Part shown: one piece after another, positions 50,976-61,184 of the stretch | Position numbering within the stretch: the first letter of the stretch is position 1 | Layout of the letters: each line of letters begins with the position of its first letter | From: Schizochytrium sp. TIO01 | Taxonomy: Eukaryota > Sar > Bigyra > Thraustochytrida > Thraustochytriidae | Direction: 5' to 3' | Assembly: GCA_004764695.1 (NCBI GenBank) | Contig: SMSO01000036.1 | Span: 2,020,001-2,084,000, forward strand | Length of the DNA: 64,000 nucleotides | Program-made: the position numbers and the translations under genes | Notes under the pieces: model-generated | Told to the model about the DNA's origin: nothing | What the model saw: only the letters and a program-made list of their open reading frames with translations | Databases searched by the model: none

Positions 50976-51130
50976 CAAAAGTTTTATTTTTCGAGCTTGA
51001 AAATTTTGCGCTCAGGCCTGCTCCAAAGGGACAGCCAGGACGGCGGCGGCGACCGCACGCAGAGGCACGACGAGGGCGAAGCGCAGGGCGCACAAAGGCG
51101 GCGCAGGAGGCGTGCCTGCTGCTGCGCGCC

Positions 51131-51247
51131 ATGTGGCCGGACAACCCTTGGTCTGGGCCGCAGCAGGAGCAGGAGGGTACGCCTTCGCAGGCGCGGCAGC
51201 CACCTGTGCGGCAGCCGCCAGCGCCGCGGCAACAGGGCCCGCCGCGT

Positions 51248-51286
<39 letters not shown>

Positions 51287-52162
51287 CAACAACAGCAGCA
51301 GCAACAGCACGCTCGGCACCAGGACCAGCAGCTCCAGCAGCGGCACAGACACCAGCAACACAATCATCAAAGTAATCAACAACAAAACCAACAACAACAG
51401 CAAAACCAGCAGCAAAACCAGCAGCAAAACCAGCAGCAAAACCAGGAAAATCAAAGGGAGCATCGCCACCGGCAACGATCACACTCTCAAAGACAGCAGC
51501 AGCAGCAGCAACAACAACATACAGGCAACTCGGCAAACTCGAACCACCAGGACCAAAACCCATACTCAAATCTTCAGCAACAACATGAGAACACCGCTGC
51601 TTCTCAACAGCAGCTTCAAAATATGATGAATACCGCCGGGAACCAACTAGGGCCGCACAATGCGGCCAACATGATGACTATGCACCAGGTATTTGGCAAC
51701 CACCAGGGCTCACATGAAATGTTCATACCTATGATGCATGGCATGCATCCATATGCTCAGCAATCACAGCAGCAACAATCTCAGCAACAGCAATCTGACC
51801 AGAGCATGCAAAATCCACAGCAGCAACAACAACAGCAAGTGCTGCAGCAACAGCAACAAGGGTCGTTGCCGATGCTGCAGTTCTTACTGCGCGAGAAACC
51901 ATCACAAATTCACCATGCGCACATGTCAGGGCAATCATCAGGGTCAAATATGACAACAACACAGGTTGCTGACAACTCTGTTGGCCACATTGCATGGGCG
52001 CCGCAGAACATGGCAGGACCTCATCCTATGTATGCCAATGCTGGCATGAACGCTGACCCTGCTACCTTTCAAGCGATGATGAATCAGGGTATGATTCCCA
52101 ACTTTGTTGCGCCAAATCAACAAGCTGCTGTTGTCGCTGCACCCATGTCACAACAACAGCAA

Positions 52163-52221
<59 letters not shown>

Positions 52222-53914
52222 ACAGCAAACAGCAACAACAGCAAACAGCAGCAACAAATTCAACAGCAGCAACTTTTGCAGCAGCAACAACAACAACATA
52301 TGCAACAAGCCCACCTCCAGCTTCACAATTCTGCAGTAATGGGGCCCATGATGCACATGAACTCAAACGATGGGTCAATGTCACACATAATGATGGCCAA
52401 TTTGCCAATGATACCTCAACTTCCCGAGCGACAACGTCATATTGCCATGCAAGCAGAGCATCTTCTCTCAAGCATGGAATCTTTCCTCGGCAAAACATCA
52501 AACCAAGTAAATACCCAGTTAGATAGAGTATCGAACCTGTCCAAGCAAGTGACAAAGGTACGCACAGCCTTTGCCTTACTCGAAAGGCGTCGCTACCGCC
52601 GCAAGTTTCGCCGGCAAGGCGGAGAGTCCAACTCAAGGTCCTCCAACTCCTCGTTCTCCTCATTCTCCTCGCCCTCCACTTCGTCATCTGATCGCCAAGG
52701 TAGAGCTCGATTTGGTCGCCAGAGCGGCAGTGGAGTTGATGATCGTCGCTCGAGCGATCTTGAAAACGAAAAGAATGGCCCCATGGTTAGTGAGGCGTCA
52801 GGTCAGGCGAGCAGTAGCGCATCCGGCCAGCAATCGCAGCAAATGACATCCTCGCCCATTTCTGCAGCCCAAACCAAACGTTCCGCAGCACACTCCAGCG
52901 CTGTGGCCACCACACCAAAACGCAGGCGAGTCCAGGGTTCCACAGCCAGCAGCGAGCACCTGTCTTCTTCCTCAGGAAGCTCCAATCTGTCCAATATTGG
53001 CAGCAGCGACAGTGCTAGTGAGCCCGAAAAGACACTATTACACCTTGTGCACATGCATCCCAGCCAGAACAGTGAAGAACTCCGAGAGAACCTTGCTGAG
53101 ATGCGTGCATCAGATCCTGACAGCCAGCTTTCTAGCATCGCTCAGGCAAACATCTTGCACGCATACATGGACTCATTCCTCAAGTTTGAGATCCTTGACC
53201 TCCGCGTTTTTCGCGCATTCCACCGCGCAGGATTTAGCTTTGAGGCTCGCAATGATGAGGGTGACACAATCTTGCTCCGGGCCGCGAGAGGAAAAGAGCG
53301 TGATCAACTCTTTCCGCTTTCTGATTAACGAATGTGGCGTCAACCTGAATCGCACGTCAGCACGCGCCAACGACACTGGTCTTCACCTCTACATCCGCCA
53401 CGGCCCCATTTACCTTCGAACCCTACAAGCATACTTGGAGGCAGTGCCTGTCAAGTTTGGCCCGTTTAAGGTGAACTCTGTAAACAGCGATGGTAATACC
53501 GTGCTCCACGAGCTTCTGTTGCAGACATCTCGCATTGACGTCACCGATGAACTCTGCAATAGTGTCATCAACATGCTGCTGCAGAGACGCTTCAATGTGC
53601 ACATTCTGAACAACCAAGGTCTCAGCGCCCTTGCGCTCGCGCAATCCCTTTCTGCCAGTGAAGACGCCAAGTCAGGCTCAGCAGCATCTTCTTCTTCAGC
53701 CGTTTCCGCCTCGGCATCTTCCTCTTCCATCGTTACATCCAGCGGATCTGCCCCCTCTGCTGTGGCAACGGCCCAAAACAGCCATATTCTATCCAAGCCC
53801 ATGCCAGTTGCCGCAGCTGCCAAGGCCATGCAATCTTCCGCGCAGGTCGCCAGGCGCCAACTTCAGTCCACCATATCGCTGCTCAAGCGCCTACAACTGC
53901 AAAACAGCAACTGA
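51131..53914 (+). CDS. polyglutamine protein with C-terminal ankyrin-like repeats (three frame changes)
   Basis: About 926 residues if three surplus single bases are removed (A within 52227-52229, A within 52243-52245, G at 53290/53291). The chosen ATG starts MWPDNPWSGPQ; the open frame before it is a T-rich repeat translated into Phe/Leu and is not believed. Order: a Gln/Pro-rich start, polyQ tract 1 (51252-51306), a Gln/Asn/His-rich middle, polyQ tract 2 (52149-52310), a conserved-looking helical block (about 52,410-52,620) ending in RRRYRRKFRR, a Ser-rich region with a basic TPKRRR that may be a nuclear localisation signal, then two or three ankyrin-like units (FEARNDEGDTILLRAA; NDTGLHLYIRHG; NSDGNTVLHELLLQ; NNQGLSALALAQ), and a Ser/Ala-rich tail. 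Composition suggests a nuclear regulator or a scaffold with prion-like tracts. The exact family is unknown. Confidence 0.72.
52149..52310 (+). repeat. CAG/CAA polyglutamine tract with two frame changes
   Basis: Interrupted CAG/CAA repeat. Two CAGCAAACAG sites each add one A and shift the reading by +1. Gln codons resume in the next frame after each, so three frames in succession carry the polyQ. Both flanks read as sensible Gln/Met-rich protein only if the two extra A are ignored. Confidence 0.8.
53280..53300 (+). other. frame break within the ankyrin-like region
   Basis: The frame ending at 53328 carries the first ankyrin-like unit, and the frame ending at 53914 carries the rest. They meet at GCGAGAGGAAAAGAGC. 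Dropping one G from the GG at 53290-53291 joins the units with normal ankyrin spacing. No intron borders are present. Confidence 0.75.
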
Positions 53915-55447
53915 GCTCAACAGTGCCTGCCGCGCGCTTTAAACTCGCTTTGCGACCACAATCTATTTGCAACCACTGATCATCTCCATCTTCACAAGAG
54001 TCCCGCCCACCGAAGATTGCGCTACGTGCGACACTTGGGAACTCTCTTCCTTGCTTGCCCATTTGCTGACAACTTGTCTTTTCTCTCAGCGCACCAAGGT
54101 TGCGGAGGACGACACATGAACCCTTGCTTGAGATCGCTGTGGCCGACACGATGATTGAATCTTCTGATTGCACGCGATTTCAAGGGCAAAGGCATTCAGC
54201 AAGAGAAAAATGACATGGCATGCTTCTGGTGGCCGTTCCCTAGAGAACCCCCTCATCTTAATTTTCTTTTTCCATTCTTTTTGTAACGCTCTTAAACTGT
54301 TTCAGTTCCATCAGGTAGGACAGGTAAAGCTATTGTAATACCAAAGTTGAAAACTCTTATTAAAATATCTAAACAGAATAGATTGGCTTGAAAGATCTTA
54401 GAAAGCAGCTTCTCGTCAGATTGGGACTTCTCGACAGGATTTTGTATGCCTGTACCTGTTTGCATGACAGCATTCCACTCAGTGATTGGATGAATAAATG
54501 CTATTCCTTTCTTAACTTTTCATCTACAAAGTGACAATCTATCCTTCCACAGACCTATGCGAATGGCAATAGTCCTCGCCGCCGCATGAGCTGGACTTAG
54601 TTAATGCGGCCTCGCATGCAGATGAGATATGGAGAAGTAAGCAAATTTTGTGCCTTTAAAAACAAGAAAAGAAAAAGTTGCGCCCAAGGAGGCCATTACA
54701 AGTTTCTTTTTTAATTCTTGAAAGGTTTCAGAACGCACACCAGGAGGGTAGGAATCCCAAGCTATGCACCATGTGCCCTTGGCAGGCTTGAACTTTCTTC
54801 TTCTTATTGTTCTTTTCTTTTCTTTATTCGGGAAAGATCTTGTGCAACGACGCTTCTTCTCCTCAAATGTTTTGAGCAGCACACTAAACTCGTCTTCTAG
54901 ATTTTACTGATCATGCGAGAGCAAATGGACGAGGTAGGCAACGCGAGCAATTACCCAAGGTTTAAAGCCGAACGAAGCATACATATTCGGACCAACCCTA
55001 TCTACAAGTAATACGAGTACGGGAATGAAAAGGAAAAAAAGTGCAGATGAATATTGCTGGAGATTTTCGTCAGACTAATGTGAAAAATAAATAAACAAAT
55101 GAAAATAAAATGGGGGGAGAGGGGGGGAGAAAAGCCAAACCAACAACACAGAAAAAATGTTGCATTTCATTTCTTTTTCAATTGAAAGAAATGACAAGGT
55201 GAGCTTTTCTGATTTTATACTTGTCTGTGTGAACTGTGTCTCCCCATCAGCTAGCTGTTGACCAAGTGAAGAAACTGAGTACTCTTCAATAGGAGATTAG
55301 AGACCAAAATTTACACCAAAAAAATGAAAGAACCAAAAACAAATTCAAGCGACCAAGCCAGCCAGCATGTGGCCATCGGCAATAACTTATATGATCGCAT
55401 TGGCTCAGGATATGTTATATGCTCAAAGTTGTGTGACTTGTATCTTC
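53915..55447. other. convergent intergenic region
   Basis: 1.5 kb between the stops of the polyQ gene (+) and the pseudo-helicase (-). No gene seen. An AATAAA at 54494-54499 could be a poly(A) signal. A short purine/G-rich run lies near 55,110-55,135. Confidence 0.5.
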
Positions 55448-58018
55448 CTACATCGCGGACTCAGACACGGGTTGAAACGCATGAGGCGCCATCTGTGTAA
55501 GGATAGTGGGATTCACCCGCGTTGCATTTCGTAAGCGACGTTGTAAACGCGGTACCACAATCCAAGGGGGGGGGATTCCACAATGACGCGCAAACAGACT
55601 TGAAGGGTGAACCTCTAACATTACATTGCCATGAATAGTAACGTAGTGCTGCCCATCCTTGTCAAGACGGGCAATATTAAGAAACAAGCTTTTACATATG
55701 CATTGAATAAGACTTTCCACATCCTCGCAACATGAGAGAATTTGTAAACCCAACTCTCTAGCTTGCCTTCCCAGAATTCTGGCAAGATCTGCACGTATTG
55801 TATTACAACGCTTTAATGTAGCTAGACGCAAACCAAACTGATTGCAAAAAGTCTTCCTGCCGATGCCTTGAGACTCGCTAGCATCCCGAAATGCATTAAA
55901 TATGTTCACATACATGATCAAATCTCCTTCCTTTGCGCCCAGAGCACGCATGCACTCATCAGATTTGGCTTGCTGTCGCACATCCCCAAAATGAGTTGTA
56001 GCAGACTCAAACAAACTTGCATATTCAAGAGCCTCTAACATCGCAGCAATCGACAGCACCTCCTCCGCGCACCCCAGGTCAAGGGAGCATACCAACATTC
56101 GCCCAAGCATGGGGCTCAACGGAAGGAATTCTGCAATTCGCACACCCAGAGCTGTCAATTCTCCTTCATCATCCATTGCTTCCAGAGCATGTAGGCAATC
56201 TAAAGCTCGCATCATTGCTTTAGCTGGTGGAGGCGTCATGTAGGAATATCGCACAACATTACGCACTTGCAACCTCTTCAGTTGCAAACACACTGCAGAC
56301 AAGTCGCTTCGTAGTATCTCAGCTTCAGCCTCCGTACTAAGTTCTTCCCGAGCGTCTGCCTCGGTGCAAAGACGAAGAACTAACTCGTTAGAAAACACAG
56401 CGCGCTGTCGAGCCTCATCCCAACTCACTGGCACAATACCCCTGTCTTCCACTCCTGTTTCGCTGTCAACGACTGTCCTCTCAGTGAACATGGAGTCAAT
56501 TACGGCAAAGACACCGTGCAAAGCAGCTGAAAATTTTGAACTTGACTCCATAACTGAGGATGCTACAACGCAGTGACGAAGACCATGTTCTGCGGGGCCA
56601 ACTCTTAGCTGGGATGCACCACCTTGAGTCCAAGGAATAAGATTAAGCGTTGAGCACCCTTGCCTTCTTTTCAATAAGTCTACAAAATTCGATACGGCAC
56701 GATTGGTTGGCAGAAAAACAAGAATGTTTCCTGCGCTGACAGGGCGCTCGATATGCAACATTGCAACGAGATCTACGCTCTCCTGCAAGTAGTTTGAGGT
56801 GGGATTTTCAAGATACATAATTCGGCGTTTCCTGTTATCCCACGTATCCCTTGGTTGGCGTAGATCAAGAAGGCCGCATTGTGGGGTTGCAAGCAAAAAT
56901 CGATCTCGCACAAGCTCTGCTGATGCTTCTGAGCTAGAAAAGACAACTACCCTTAAATCTTGTCGCTGGCATATTATTTTAACCAAAAGACTCATCAAGA
57001 TATCCGTATAGACACTACGCTCCTCAAACTTGTTCACGACAATCATTGCAAATCGAGATAGCAAAGGGTCGCGAAAAGTCTCTTGCAAAAGCATGCAGTC
57101 GTTGTACACAGTGATTAAGTTGTTTTCTCCATTACCATGTAAGCGCTGCCGGTCAAAGCGCTCTACATAGTCCCCACATCTATAGTCGAATGCAAAATTA
57201 CGAGCATTGTTTCCCCCTGGAACCGTACAGGCAATTCGGGCTGAAGTTGAGGACGCAGCGTCGCTTAGAAATGCTCCGCACATTGAACCCCCACGTTCCT
57301 CAAGACATACTACCAATTGAAGCGAGGTAGAAAATTTCAGGATATCTGCTTTCTGAACCTGCTTAGACTTGCGACGCATGACTTGACTATTCGTGGAATC
57401 CATTGGATCTCGCAAGGATGTGCATGGCGCATCCTCATTGTGTTCTTTTTTTGGGGCGTTGGTCGCATGAGGCTCGCGAGAACTATGACGAGATTTGTGC
57501 CTTGATCCACGTTCTTCACGCGAATGCTTTCGATGCGATTTTCTAGACCGTGAATTACGAGAGTGTTTATATTTATGTGCCTTGTCACGAGAAGCCTCGC
57601 TCAGAGACTTTTGTGAGCCTTTTTTTTTTCTTGACTTTGAGGATGATGAGGATACAGAGGATGAAGACGATGAAGACGATGATGAGGTTTCAGATGAACT
57701 TGAAGACGAAGAGCTTGACACAGATGACCTTGATGACGCCCTCTTGTGTCGTCGCCTTCTTACTTCTCGTCGTCCCCGCCGCTGATCTTTTCTCCTCCTC
57801 GAGTGTCCAGAGCTTGGTTTTCGAAGCGGATTTGCCGCCGGTGTTGCATCAGCTTCTGTCTTTGCAGATATTTTACTTTCACACTTTTGAAACTCACTGT
57901 CATCTCTATCTCTGCGGTGTCTCTTGCGACTTGTTTTCTTGCTTTTGGCAGCCTTCACAGTGGTACTTCTTGAGAGTACAAGTCCTTGGTTCTCGTCATC
58001 GTCCTCTGGAAGCTCCAT
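55448..58018 (-). CDS. RS-domain DEAH-type helicase relative with lost ATPase motifs (pseudo-helicase)
   Basis: 856 residues, complete frame from the ATG at 58018. The N-terminus is a Ser/Arg/Lys-rich RS-like region (about 60-185) with long Ser runs, as in splicing factors. From about 230 the DEAH/RHA fold can be followed: CMLLQETFRDPLLSRFAMIV at the position of motif II's lead-in, then N329-K-F-E instead of D-E-A-H, followed by ERSVYTDILMSLLVKI, which matches active family members closely. No GxGKT Walker A is found, the motif V site reads SSVMESS, and the QRxGRxGR motif VI is reduced to ARQRAVFS. The winged-helix/ratchet and OB-fold parts are well kept (ALEAMDDEGELTALG, CAEEVLSIAAMLEAL, EVHPSSLF, MAPHAF). 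Such a protein should neither bind nor hydrolyse ATP but could still bind RNA or spliceosomal partners. Nearest relatives are probably the Prp2/Prp22/DHX35 group. It is divergently transcribed with TRM10-SDR. Confidence 0.87.
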   Translation of the reverse strand: MELPEDDDENQGLVLSRSTTVKAAKSKKTSRKRHRRDRDDSEFQKCESKISAKTEADATPAANPLRKPSSGHSRRRKDQRRGRREVRRRRHKRASSRSSVSSSSSSSSSETSSSSSSSSSSVSSSSSKSRKKKGSQKSLSEASRDKAHKYKHSRNSRSRKSHRKHSREERGSRHKSRHSSREPHATNAPKKEHNEDAPCTSLRDPMDSTNSQVMRRKSKQVQKADILKFSTSLQLVVCLEERGGSMCGAFLSDAASSTSARIACTVPGGNNARNFAFDYRCGDYVERFDRQRLHGNGENNLITVYNDCMLLQETFRDPLLSRFAMIVVNKFEERSVYTDILMSLLVKIICQRQDLRVVVFSSSEASAELVRDRFLLATPQCGLLDLRQPRDTWDNRKRRIMYLENPTSNYLQESVDLVAMLHIERPVSAGNILVFLPTNRAVSNFVDLLKRRQGCSTLNLIPWTQGGASQLRVGPAEHGLRHCVVASSVMESSSKFSAALHGVFAVIDSMFTERTVVDSETGVEDRGIVPVSWDEARQRAVFSNELVLRLCTEADAREELSTEAEAEILRSDLSAVCLQLKRLQVRNVVRYSYMTPPPAKAMMRALDCLHALEAMDDEGELTALGVRIAEFLPLSPMLGRMLVCSLDLGCAEEVLSIAAMLEALEYASLFESATTHFGDVRQQAKSDECMRALGAKEGDLIMYVNIFNAFRDASESQGIGRKTFCNQFGLRLATLKRCNTIRADLARILGRQARELGLQILSCCEDVESLIQCICKSLFLNIARLDKDGQHYVTIHGNVMLEVHPSSLFARHCGIPPPWIVVPRLQRRLRNATRVNPTILTQMAPHAFQPVSESAM

Positions 58019-58399
58019 GGCGTCGATTAAAAGGTGTAACCAATATAGAAACTCCCTCCACAGAGAAATTTCTCAACCTTTTTTAAGCTAGTCCCTCCAG
58101 CTCTACGACACGATCAGTTCCTTCTTCAGCTTCGTGCCAATGTAGCGAATCAGCTCTCGCCAGAGGGCTGTGGAGTGAGTGTATCGAAGATCATCACAAT
58201 CACCTTTACCCGTCCTAACCCCTACTTCTACTCATACTTAGCTTCTTATACTTTCAGGTCTATACTCTACTTTCACACTCTACTTATACTTATACCTCAC
58301 TTATAATCGACTTATAAACAGTAAGTACGTAAGTGCTTATCTATTGGTTCACTGGTATTTGTTGTTGAGAACGTGAGGCCCTCGAGCAGCAAGGCGGCA
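58019..58399. promoter_or_regulatory. divergent promoter region
   Basis: 381 bases separate the ATG of the pseudo-helicase (-) and the ATG of TRM10-SDR (+), so both promoters must lie here. A run of TACTTATA / ACTTATA-type repeats at about 58,215-58,320 is the only visible structure. Confidence 0.55.
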
Positions 58400-58519
58400 A
58401 TGGGCGGGGCCAACTCCACGCTGCAAACCGGAAAGGCGTGTTTGACACTGCCCAAGAAATCGCTGGGGTACAGGATACCTGCGAGACATTTCTCAAGCCG
58501 CCAGTCAGAGTTCGAAATT
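58400..58519 (+). other. predicted mitochondrial presequence
   Basis: First 40 codons of TRM10-SDR: no Asp or Glu, Lys/Arg/Ser/Thr-rich, with an Arg-His-Phe-Ser cleavage-like site about residue 31. The prediction is by eye. Confidence 0.6.
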
Positions 58520-60646
58520 CAGCAGAACTGCCGCTTGAGTGCTTGCAAAGCCAACATGGAGCACCAACCAAGCCAGGCTGAAGGAATGAATGGTGAGCAC
58601 CAGGATAAAGTGGAGCGCACGGATAGCGGAGCACAGGTCGATGCAGAGGGCAACGCAAAACCTGGCGAAGCACAGGTGTCAGAGAGCCCTGCTACAAAGG
58701 ATGCAAATATTTTGGAGACCTCCCAGAAAGATGCTGCCGAAGAGGCCCGCAGAAAGAATTACGAGCAAGTTAGAGCCCTCGTGGAGGAGAAGCATAAGGA
58801 TATTTTAGCAGAGTACTCTTCAAAGGAATCAAAGAATGCCTTAAAACGCAAGATGGCCTCGCTTGTACGTCAAGAGCTTGTGCGGCAATCAAAGGCAAGA
58901 CAGAAGATGAAACGTGCCAAGTTGGCCGAGACTGAAGGCAAGAAATCGGGTCGGCCAGAAAGACCAGAGGCAGAGGAACGCAAAGCCATGGATCAAGCGG
59001 CTATGTCACAGCTGAGGAAGGCTGCAAAGGTTTCTGTACCAAATCTGATGCAGACAAACCCTAAGATTGTAGTGGACATGGAGTTCGCTCAATTAATGCC
59101 CCGGGATTTGCGAAGAGGGTTGTACCACCAGATTTCGAGCACATACGGCAATAACCGTGGAGCCTGGAGACCGAGTCTACTGATGCTTGTGGGAATGACG
59201 CCCGAGCTCCAGGCTGACTTTTTAGAACGTCAATCTACAGCAGATTCGTGGAAAGAAATTGGCGACTTTTCCATGCACAGCGAACCCTTCGAAGAGCTGT
59301 TTACCCCTGAAAATGCAGTGTATCTTTCTGCAGACGCCACAGAAACCCTTGAAGAGTTTGATCCTAGCAAAGCCTATATTATTGGTGGACTCATTGATAG
59401 GAATAGCAAAAAGGGTGCGTCACAAGATAAGGCCCGTACGCTCAAGTTTCCCAGCGCCAAGCTTCCTATGGATGAGTACTTCACGCGCCAAAATAAAACT
59501 GAGGGTAAAAAGGTTCTCACTGTAAATCAAGTCTGTGATATCATACGTGACCACCGTGGCTCTGGTAGCTGGGATTATGCACTTGATCGTCAAGTTCCAC
59601 ACCGTTTCAATGCTGCCACAAAAGAAAAGCTCCGCGCGGCTAATATTGATGTGGAGTCAGCTCATGACAAAACTAGCAACTGGCGCTATGTTGATGAGAA
59701 GCCGCGTACAGCACTTGTCACTGGTGCCTCCTCCGGCATTGGCCTTGCGTGGGCCAAAGAGCTCCGTCAGCGGGGGTGGTCCGTCATTATGGTTTCACGT
59801 GACGCTCGTCGTCTTGATGCTGCAGCTACAGAGGTCCGGAAGGTTACACCCGAGGGCAGTTCCCGGCCTGAAGCCACCTTGGAACCCTTGGTCTTTACTA
59901 CAGAAGCTGATTGCACTAACTGGGCCGATGTGGCACGGCTGACCCTGGCTGTGAAGACCCGGGTTGAGGGTTTGGATGGAATTGTTCTTGCAGCCGGTAC
60001 TTTCAAGTGGGATGACGACCAGTTACTTCAGTCTGACCATTCACTCCTTATTCGCCAGAACCTGTCCAGCAAATCACTTATTGCTAAGGGTCTCCTGCAG
60101 GTCGTTCACTCAGACCTGCGCTACCGTGAGAATGAACCTGCCCCAGCAGTAGAACCAGAGGTCGACAGCAGCAATGAGAGTGGAAATAAACCTGCCCCTC
60201 AACCCTTCTTTCTTCAGGATCCCACCGGGTTTATGCTTGTTCGCGAAGAGAAAAAACAGGAGCAATCTTCCAGTACAGAAATGCATAAAGCTAAGCCTCA
60301 GAACGAAAAGGATGATGGTTTCCAGAGGTTTGTCATGGTTGTTGGCTCTGATGCAGGCACCCCAGACTTTTCTCAGCGCGTTCCAGATACTGAACAGGAG
60401 CAGGGATATATCACGTCTATGCAGGCTGTCCGCACATGGTCTACCCAACTTGCCACTTTAGTGAAGGATGTTACAGACAGTGTCACTATTCAACTGGATG
60501 AAGCTCCTCTTCTCGACTCCCCATTAGCCCGTAGTGAGTTTTCGCGCCTCAAGATTGATTGGGGGACTATTCCCAACACCCAAGATTATGTGCACGCAAA
60601 GGCGGAAGCCCTCTTTACGAATCTTCAACAAAAGCCGTGCAAGTAG
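58400..60646 (+). CDS. TRM10 tRNA (guanine-9) methyltransferase fused to a short-chain dehydrogenase/reductase
   Basis: 748 residues in one uninterrupted frame. Residues 1-40 have no acidic residue and several K/R/S/T, ending in ARHFSSR, a typical R-3 mitochondrial processing site, so a mitochondrial presequence is likely. A charged helical region follows (about 110-205). The TRM10 SPOUT domain (about 220-402) shows KIVVDMEFA, YIIGGLIDRN (D333, the conserved Asp region) and VLTVNQV, as in enzymes that methylate N1 of purine 9 in tRNA. After a linker of about 15-30 residues comes an SDR Rossmann domain with TGASSGIG (421-428) and LAAG (530-533). Where SDR enzymes have Y-x-x-x-K, this one has Y670-I-T-S-M674, so the catalytic Lys is missing. 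In animals TRMT10C binds the SDR HSD17B10 within mitochondrial RNase P, and this gene joins the two families in one chain. ATG 58400 is the first in frame; another at 58556 (MEHQ) would give a form without the presequence. Confidence 0.9.
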   Translation: MGGANSTLQTGKACLTLPKKSLGYRIPARHFSSRQSEFEIQQNCRLSACKANMEHQPSQAEGMNGEHQDKVERTDSGAQVDAEGNAKPGEAQVSESPATKDANILETSQKDAAEEARRKNYEQVRALVEEKHKDILAEYSSKESKNALKRKMASLVRQELVRQSKARQKMKRAKLAETEGKKSGRPERPEAEERKAMDQAAMSQLRKAAKVSVPNLMQTNPKIVVDMEFAQLMPRDLRRGLYHQISSTYGNNRGAWRPSLLMLVGMTPELQADFLERQSTADSWKEIGDFSMHSEPFEELFTPENAVYLSADATETLEEFDPSKAYIIGGLIDRNSKKGASQDKARTLKFPSAKLPMDEYFTRQNKTEGKKVLTVNQVCDIIRDHRGSGSWDYALDRQVPHRFNAATKEKLRAANIDVESAHDKTSNWRYVDEKPRTALVTGASSGIGLAWAKELRQRGWSVIMVSRDARRLDAAATEVRKVTPEGSSRPEATLEPLVFTTEADCTNWADVARLTLAVKTRVEGLDGIVLAAGTFKWDDDQLLQSDHSLLIRQNLSSKSLIAKGLLQVVHSDLRYRENEPAPAVEPEVDSSNESGNKPAPQPFFLQDPTGFMLVREEKKQEQSSSTEMHKAKPQNEKDDGFQRFVMVVGSDAGTPDFSQRVPDTEQEQGYITSMQAVRTWSTQLATLVKDVTDSVTIQLDEAPLLDSPLARSEFSRLKIDWGTIPNTQDYVHAKAEALFTNLQQKPCK

Positions 60647-61184
60647 TGCACACTCTGATTGCCCATTTACTTATATATGATTTGACTTCTTTTCCTCCAG
60701 TAGAAATGTATTTGCAGTATGCCAATTTCCCCTAGCTATAGGCCACAAGATGCACTCGTGAACTTTGTCAAATAATACTCTCTTTCTTGATGTAATGTTC
60801 TTTTGAACGAGGAAGAACCTCTAAATTTCAAACGCCACCCCTACATGAAAAATTTAATCAGTTTATTAATCTAAGAAAGCCAGTAGAATGAACTTCTAGA
60901 TCCAGTAGAAAATGATTTTGCACTACAGTGAAACTTATTCAGTTTAGGTCACATGCACTCTACAAACTTTGCATTGCAACTAAGGAAGTCGTGATTTCGC
61001 TTTCATGTTCAACCTCTGATATTGTTCCTGTCAGCAAAGACAATAATAAAAGGTACCAAACGGGCTGTAACCATGATTTTACCTAACTCTCAGGCAAAAC
61101 GAAGAACCCGTTTTCTTCAACTCAACAAGAAGGCCCAAGACTGTGATGCAAGGAAAAGGAAAAAAAAAGCAAATAATATCATCA
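60647..61184. other. convergent 3' spacer
   Basis: 538 bases between the stops of TRM10-SDR (+) and the AlkB-like gene (-). AT-rich, no gene supported. Confidence 0.6.

Noticed and set aside
50753-51130. Hydrophobic N-terminal extension of the polyQ protein (Phe/Leu/Cys-rich)
   Set aside because: It is a T-rich repeat tract translated; it looks like a membrane span but has repeat composition. The ATG at 51131 is preferred.
50984-51569. Antisense Leu/Ala/Cys-rich frames over the polyQ gene
   Set aside because: Shadow frames of CAG/CAA repeats.
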